A DNA stretch of 9,386 nucleotides from Synergistaceae bacterium (GTDB taxonomy: Bacteria > Synergistota > Synergistia > Synergistales > Aminobacteriaceae), in contig JAFPWQ010000061.1 of NCBI GenBank assembly GCA_017394925.1, positions 1-9,386 of the forward strand, written 5' to 3'. Shown in pieces: positions 5,860 through 9,386 of the stretch (the first letter of the stretch is position 1; every line of letters begins with the position of its first letter). The translations under genes were made by a program, and so were the position numbers. Below the pieces are notes generated by a model. That model was not told where the DNA came from. It saw only the letters and a list, made by a program, of their open reading frames with translations, and ran no database searches.

Positions 5860-6606
5860 GTGCGCCGTCTTCGAGGAATTTATTTTCTTGCGCTGCTTGC
5901 AGGATGCATAATGTATATCAGAGATTACCGTTACTGGTTTGCACTTGATGATTACCAGGTCATAGCGCAGTCTAATATACTGGAACAAAGACTATGGGAA
6001 ATATTCCCGAAGAGATGCTTAACGTTCTGGCCGTATATGTATAAGGACGCGGACGGGATAAAAGAATTTCTTGAACGTGATATGCCGGTCAAAGTAGAGA
6101 CGAGTTCATCATGGGGGAAATTCACGACCAAAATTGAATGGCTTCATGCATGGATAAAAGTACAATGGCGCGGAAAAATCTGGTGCATTTCACGGGAAGG
6201 CAAAATGTGGGAGAATTCACCGGGAAGACAGAACGATGATGATGCTGGTCATTTAGTCTGGAAGATAAACGAGATCGAAGAAGAAGAAACGCCGAATATT
6301 TACGGAGTCTTTAAGTCGCCGTTATCTACAGAAGTGATTGCGTCATTCATTGATGAGTTTAAAAATTACAAATGGTTTGAGGCCGCGAATGAAATCACAT
6401 GGGAACGCCGCGCGGGAATGGATTTATTTATCCTGCAGTTATCGCATGGAACACAGAGATTTGAGATTCAGTTACAGCGTGATAAATATCCTGGTCAGGA
6501 TTTGGGCGGAACAATTGATGAAATATTTTCGAGGCTGATAAACGAGGGCGGCAATCATATAATAGATGCGACATATGAGGGGAAAATTTCATTGCGTAAA
6601 TTATAA
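5860..6606 (+). CDS. ftsQ: Divergent FtsQ/DivIB-like cell division protein
   Basis: 248 residues, assigned mainly by position between murB and ftsA and by topology. A short basic N-terminus (MRRLRG) is followed by one membrane segment (about 7-20, IYFLALLAGCIMYI) and an extracytoplasmic remainder. Residues about 27-80 resemble a POTRA domain, ending in the region VKVETSSSWGKFTTKIEWLHAWIKVQ, which parallels the beta strands of FtsQ where the catalogue motif of clashing ERxP residues usually stands; WRGKIWCISREGKMW looks like the 'vD.eG' strand. FtsQ bridges FtsL/FtsB to the divisome in the periplasm. The GTG start at 5860 is 6 nt after the murB stop and lacks a clear ribosome site, suggesting coupling to murB; an in-frame TAA at 5854 excludes a longer form. 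Sequence similarity alone is weak. Confidence 0.7.
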   Translation: MRRLRGIYFLALLAGCIMYIRDYRYWFALDDYQVIAQSNILEQRLWEIFPKRCLTFWPYMYKDADGIKEFLERDMPVKVETSSSWGKFTTKIEWLHAWIKVQWRGKIWCISREGKMWENSPGRQNDDDAGHLVWKINEIEEEETPNIYGVFKSPLSTEVIASFIDEFKNYKWFEAANEITWERRAGMDLFILQLSHGTQRFEIQLQRDKYPGQDLGGTIDEIFSRLINEGGNHIIDATYEGKISLRKL

Positions 6607-6657
6607 TATAATGCTTTAACACAAATCACGAATCATTAAAGAAGGGAACGTAAAAAG

Positions 6658-8049
6658 ATGCCGGAAAGATCTGACGGACTTATTGTAGGTCTGAGTATGG
6701 GAACAACGAAAACTACTATGATAGTTGCGAAGAAGGACAGACGTTACCCTGATTCTGTGCAGGTTATAGGCTTTGGCAACGCACCTTCAAGCGGCATATC
6801 CAAAGGAGTTATAACGAGCGTTCCTAATGCGTGTAATTCAGTACGCAGAGCCTTTGAAGAAGCCCAGAGCATAACCGGCATATCAGCAGACAGACTCAGG
6901 AGCGTAACAGTGGCATTTAATGCGCAGGAAGTTAAGAGCGAATCGAGTCATGGAATGATAACACTGGGAGACAGAGAGTCGCGCGTTGAAGAAAAAGATC
7001 TTGAGCGTGTAATCAGGCGTGCAATATATGATCTTCCGAAACGCGGCAACATGAGTCCGATTCACAGAATCCCCATGAACTATGAACTTGACGGAGTCCC
7101 GGTGAGCGACCCGTTAAACATGAACGGCAACAAGTTAGACATCTGGCTTCAGACCGTATCAGTTCCAATGACATACGAGCAGACAGTGAGAAACTGCGTA
7201 CAGACAGCAGGACTCGATGTTAAAGGCCTTGTGCTTAAACCGTTAGCATCATCACTTGGTGCGGTCTACGAAGAAGAAATGCGTCTAGGCTGTATATCAA
7301 TATGCATTGGCGGAGGGACAACGGGCATAGTGCTTTACAGGGGAGGCCGTGCGTTTCGGGTGCTGAGTATTCCGATCGGAGGAGATCACATCAAGAGTGA
7401 TTTAGCTACAGTCCTGCATATTTCGTTCGGAGAAGCTGAACACTTAAAGAAGAGAATATTCACGACAAGCGAAGATGATTTGAGGCGTGAAGGAATTGAT
7501 GTAGATCTTGCGTATCAGATTATTTTTGCGCGGATCGAAGAGCTGTTTAATGATTATATCCGCATTGCTCTTGCCGAATGCACACCGCAGAATTATCCAG
7601 GCGGAATAATTTTATCGGGCGGAGTTTCAGATACACCCGGACTCGAAATGATGTTAGGCGATGTTCTGCAGATGCCCGTACGCAAAGCCGAAGAACCCGT
7701 ATACAGAATGCCGCCGGGACTCGATAATGCCGCATATGTCAGTGCCGCAGGAATTCTTAAATATCATGTTCTGACTGAACGCGACAAGTATTTATTCATG
7801 TCCGAAGATGAAAGATTCGAGAACCGCGATATTCAGACTCAGACAAGAGCGCAGGAAAGAGTCCGCGAACGTGAACAGCCCGTCGGATATGACGAACCAC
7901 CTTATGACGGTGATGATCAGGACTATGATGATTCAGGAGACGAGTATGAAGATGACGGCTATGACGATGATGAAGACGGCACATCAAAGCGCAAGAACTT
8001 CGGCGAAATTATGGTGAGGCTTGCGGACAGATTCAAAAAGCTGTTTTAG
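6658..8049 (+). CDS. ftsA: Cell division protein FtsA (active-site acidic residues substituted)
   Basis: Actin-family protein that tethers FtsZ to the inner membrane; 463 residues, longer than the typical 400-420 because of a C-terminal linker. Phosphate-1 motif VGLSMGTTK (10-18), SHS2/1C domain about 84-185 (with HRIPMNYELDGVPVSDPLNMNG), phosphate-2 motif CIGGGTTG (216-223), and adenosine motif GGIILSGGVSDTPG (315-328) are all recognisable. The usual Asp/Glu of phosphate 1 is Ser13, and the two Asp of phosphate 2 are Cys216 and Gly223. Residues about 411-441 are an Asp/Glu-rich linker. Residues 445-463 (KRKNFGEIMVRLADRFKKLF from 444) form the expected amphipathic membrane-targeting helix. 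ATG 6658 has AAGAAGGGA about 11 nt upstream. It lies 51 nt after ftsQ and 83 nt before ftsZ. Confidence 0.93.
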   Translation: MPERSDGLIVGLSMGTTKTTMIVAKKDRRYPDSVQVIGFGNAPSSGISKGVITSVPNACNSVRRAFEEAQSITGISADRLRSVTVAFNAQEVKSESSHGMITLGDRESRVEEKDLERVIRRAIYDLPKRGNMSPIHRIPMNYELDGVPVSDPLNMNGNKLDIWLQTVSVPMTYEQTVRNCVQTAGLDVKGLVLKPLASSLGAVYEEEMRLGCISICIGGGTTGIVLYRGGRAFRVLSIPIGGDHIKSDLATVLHISFGEAEHLKKRIFTTSEDDLRREGIDVDLAYQIIFARIEELFNDYIRIALAECTPQNYPGGIILSGGVSDTPGLEMMLGDVLQMPVRKAEEPVYRMPPGLDNAAYVSAAGILKYHVLTERDKYLFMSEDERFENRDIQTQTRAQERVREREQPVGYDEPPYDGDDQDYDDSGDEYEDDGYDDDEDGTSKRKNFGEIMVRLADRFKKLF

Positions 8050-8056
8050 TGCAAAC

Positions 8057-8085
8057 TTGTAATGCCTGAAAAAATACAATAAAAT
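8057..8085 (+). promoter_or_regulatory. Possible internal promoter in front of ftsZ
   Basis: TTGTAA (8057-8062, 4 of 6) and TAAAAT (8080-8085, 5 of 6) at a 17-bp spacing, in the 83-nt ftsA-ftsZ gap, about 40 nt before the ftsZ ribosome site AGGAGG (8116-8121). Extra promoters close to ftsZ are common in division clusters. The AT-rich sequence makes this tentative. Confidence 0.35.
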
Positions 8086-8132
8086 AATTTTTTCTGAAGG
8101 ACAACGGACATTTATAGGAGGAGAGCGGTTAA

Positions 8133-8900
8133 ATGAATCAGGATCAGTTATTCAAGCTCACGAGCAATAATAACCGGCAGAATGAAAAGATAGTAGTCTT
8201 TGGTGTCGGCGGCGGCGGAGGCAATGCACTTAACCACATAATAGAGTCTAACGTTCAGGGAGTGGATTTTGTTGCGGCTAATACAGATGCAAGAGCCTTA
8301 GACATGAATCAGGCCCCGAATAAAATAATTCTCGGCGAACAACTAACGCGCGGACTTGGTGCAGGTGCAGACCCTCAGAAAGGAGCCAACGCGGCCAAAG
8401 AAAGCATAGACAGAATCAAAGAATATATCACGGGAGCTGATATGCTTTTCGTTACTGCGGGCATGGGAGGCGGAACAGGAACAGGAGCCGCACCCGTAAT
8501 TGCCGGAGCTGCTAAGGACATGGGAGTTCTCGTTGTCGGAGTCGTAACGAAGCCGTTCGGTTTTGAAATGGGCAGACGAATGAGAACAGCTGAAGGCGGA
8601 ATTGAGGATTTAAAGAAGAATGTAGATGCATTGCTTATCGTTGAGAATCAGAGACTTCTTGAAATGGATAACGGCATGAAAATAAAAATAGTAGATGCCT
8701 ACAAGAAAGTTGATGAAGTTCTTCGTCAGGCTGTACAGGGAGTTACGGACTTAATAACGAAATCGGGCTTTGTTAATCTCGACTTTGCAGACATAAAAGC
8801 AATTCTCACAGGCGCAGGAACGGCCATAATGGGAATGGGTGAGGGTGAGGCGAAGACCGCGCACGTAAAGCAGCACAGAGCGCACTTGATTCACCGTTAA
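8133..8900 (+). CDS. ftsZ: Cell division GTPase FtsZ, N-terminal part, cut short by a frameshift
   Basis: Tubulin-like GTPase that forms the Z ring. As read, the frame gives 255 residues. Residues 1-239 are normal FtsZ: IVVFGVGGGGGNALNHII (20-37), NTDARAL (50-56), the GTP-binding GGGTGTG (112-118), TKPFGFEMGRR (139-149) and the T7 loop NLDFADIK (215-222) whose Asp residues complete the catalytic site of the next subunit. After GMGEGE (about 239) the frame turns into an unrelated tail, AKTAHVKQHRAHLIHR, and stops. Inserting one G at about 8850 would restore GEGEGEDRARKAAQSALDSPL in the +2 frame. ATG 8133 has AGGAGG 11 nt upstream. Because ftsZ is normally essential, a sequencing or assembly error is the simplest explanation. 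Confidence 0.95.
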   Translation: MNQDQLFKLTSNNNRQNEKIVVFGVGGGGGNALNHIIESNVQGVDFVAANTDARALDMNQAPNKIILGEQLTRGLGAGADPQKGANAAKESIDRIKEYITGADMLFVTAGMGGGTGTGAAPVIAGAAKDMGVLVVGVVTKPFGFEMGRRMRTAEGGIEDLKKNVDALLIVENQRLLEMDNGMKIKIVDAYKKVDEVLRQAVQGVTDLITKSGFVNLDFADIKAILTGAGTAIMGMGEGEAKTAHVKQHRAHLIHR

Positions 8901-9386
8901 TGACAATGCCGGTTACAGGAGCAAAAGGTATATTGCTTAATGTCTCAACGGGAGCAGAAATCATGCTGAGTGAAATGGCAGATGCGGCCTCAATCATAGA
9001 AGAAAGAGCAGACACTGAAGCACAGGTTATCTGGGGACATGTTATCGATGAAACGCTCGGTGAAAAAGTTCACGTAACACTTATTGCAACGTTCCCGGAA
9101 GGAGCAGACCATGCGCCTCTCATAAGACCGAAAGCGATTGAGAAGCCTGAAAACAAACAGGGACAGCCTCAGGTTCAGCAGCCGCCGGTCATACAGGTAC
9201 CCGTTCAGCAGGGAACTATTCAGGCACCTCAAAGAGGCAGAACACTTTATGAAATATACACACAGAAGAGAAGAGCACAGGAGGGTTTTGAGGAGGCCCG
9301 ACTGACATCACCGAATGAAGACGAACATAATGCATTCCCAAAATCACAGAGGAGATTATATGATCAGCCGGCGATCTTCAGACAGA
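8852..9386 (+). pseudogene. ftsZ: ftsZ continuation in the shifted frame: C-terminal domain, linker and tail (runs off the window)
   Basis: From 8852 one open frame without stops continues FtsZ: EDRARKAAQSALDSPL, then GAKGILLNVSTGAEIMLSEM, ASIIEERADTEAQVIWGHVI and GEKVHVTLIATF, the standard C-terminal domain. A Gln/Pro-rich linker of about 70 residues follows (PQVQQPPVIQVPVQQG), and the window ends in LYDQPAIFRQ, which resembles the conserved C-terminal peptide that binds FtsA. Only the last few residues should be missing. Together with the first 239 codons the restored protein would exceed 415 residues, normal for FtsZ. If the shift were real, this part might be translated from ATG 8900, which overlaps the upstream TAA as TAATG, but no ribosome site is evident there. 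Confidence 0.9.

Noticed and set aside
6602..6612. Overlapping TATAAT-TATAAT at the end of ftsQ
   Set aside because: No -35-like sequence at 15-19 bp; the region is simply AT-rich.
8066..8100. AT-rich hairpin between ftsA and ftsZ (GAAAAAAT with ATTTTTTC)
   Set aside because: An 8-bp stem made almost only of A-T pairs without a GC core is a weak terminator, and ending transcription just before ftsZ would make little sense.
8841..8860. Programmed ribosomal frameshift in ftsZ
   Set aside because: There is no slippery heptamer or clear downstream stimulator, and programmed shifting is not known to me in ftsZ. An indel error is simpler.

Overview
The window reads as chromosomal DNA from a Gram-negative-type (diderm), moderately AT-rich bacterium. 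The mix of a metN-metI-cupin-metQ uptake operon, a LicD-family gene and a murC-murB-ftsQ-ftsA-ftsZ block, together with the protein style (short FtsQ, FtsA with an acidic linker, metI-linked cupin), suggests Synergistota, perhaps a gut lineage. That assignment is inference from memory of protein families, not a search result.

Left half, minus strand (bases 1 to 3374). Reading leftwards there is a licD-like gene (3374-2556) and then, directly after its stop codon, a strong sigma70-type promoter (2551-2524). The promoter drives a leader of about 180 nt and a methionine ABC-transporter operon: metN (ATPase), metI (permease), a small cupin gene and metQ (binding protein, cut by the window edge). 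metN/metI overlap by 14 nt and metI/cupin share a TTGA stop-start, so these genes are translationally coupled.

The most interesting element is the leader upstream of metN. It encodes a 26-residue peptide with a Met-Ile-Met-Met-Cys-Gly-Cys run. The run sits in the 5' arm of one hairpin, is followed by an antiterminator candidate, and then by a terminator hairpin with a U-rich tail just before the metN ribosome binding site. The segments are mutually exclusive in the way expected of a trp/his-type ribosome-mediated attenuator. This would be a methionine (possibly Met plus Cys) attenuator controlling methionine uptake, instead of the usual SAM riboswitch, T-box or repressor.

Right half, plus strand (3532 to 9386). 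murC and murB make UDP-MurNAc-L-Ala precursors for peptidoglycan. A divergent single-pass FtsQ/DivIB-like gene, ftsA and ftsZ follow, the usual tail of a division and cell-wall cluster. FtsA lacks the acidic residues normally found in both phosphate-binding motifs. ftsZ is interrupted by an apparent one-base G deletion near 8847-8850; the rest of the protein, to its C-terminal FtsA-binding peptide, continues in another frame to the window end. The divergent licD/murC intergenic region (3375-3531) holds weak extended -10 promoter candidates for both directions. No RNA genes, insertion sequences or CRISPR arrays were seen.
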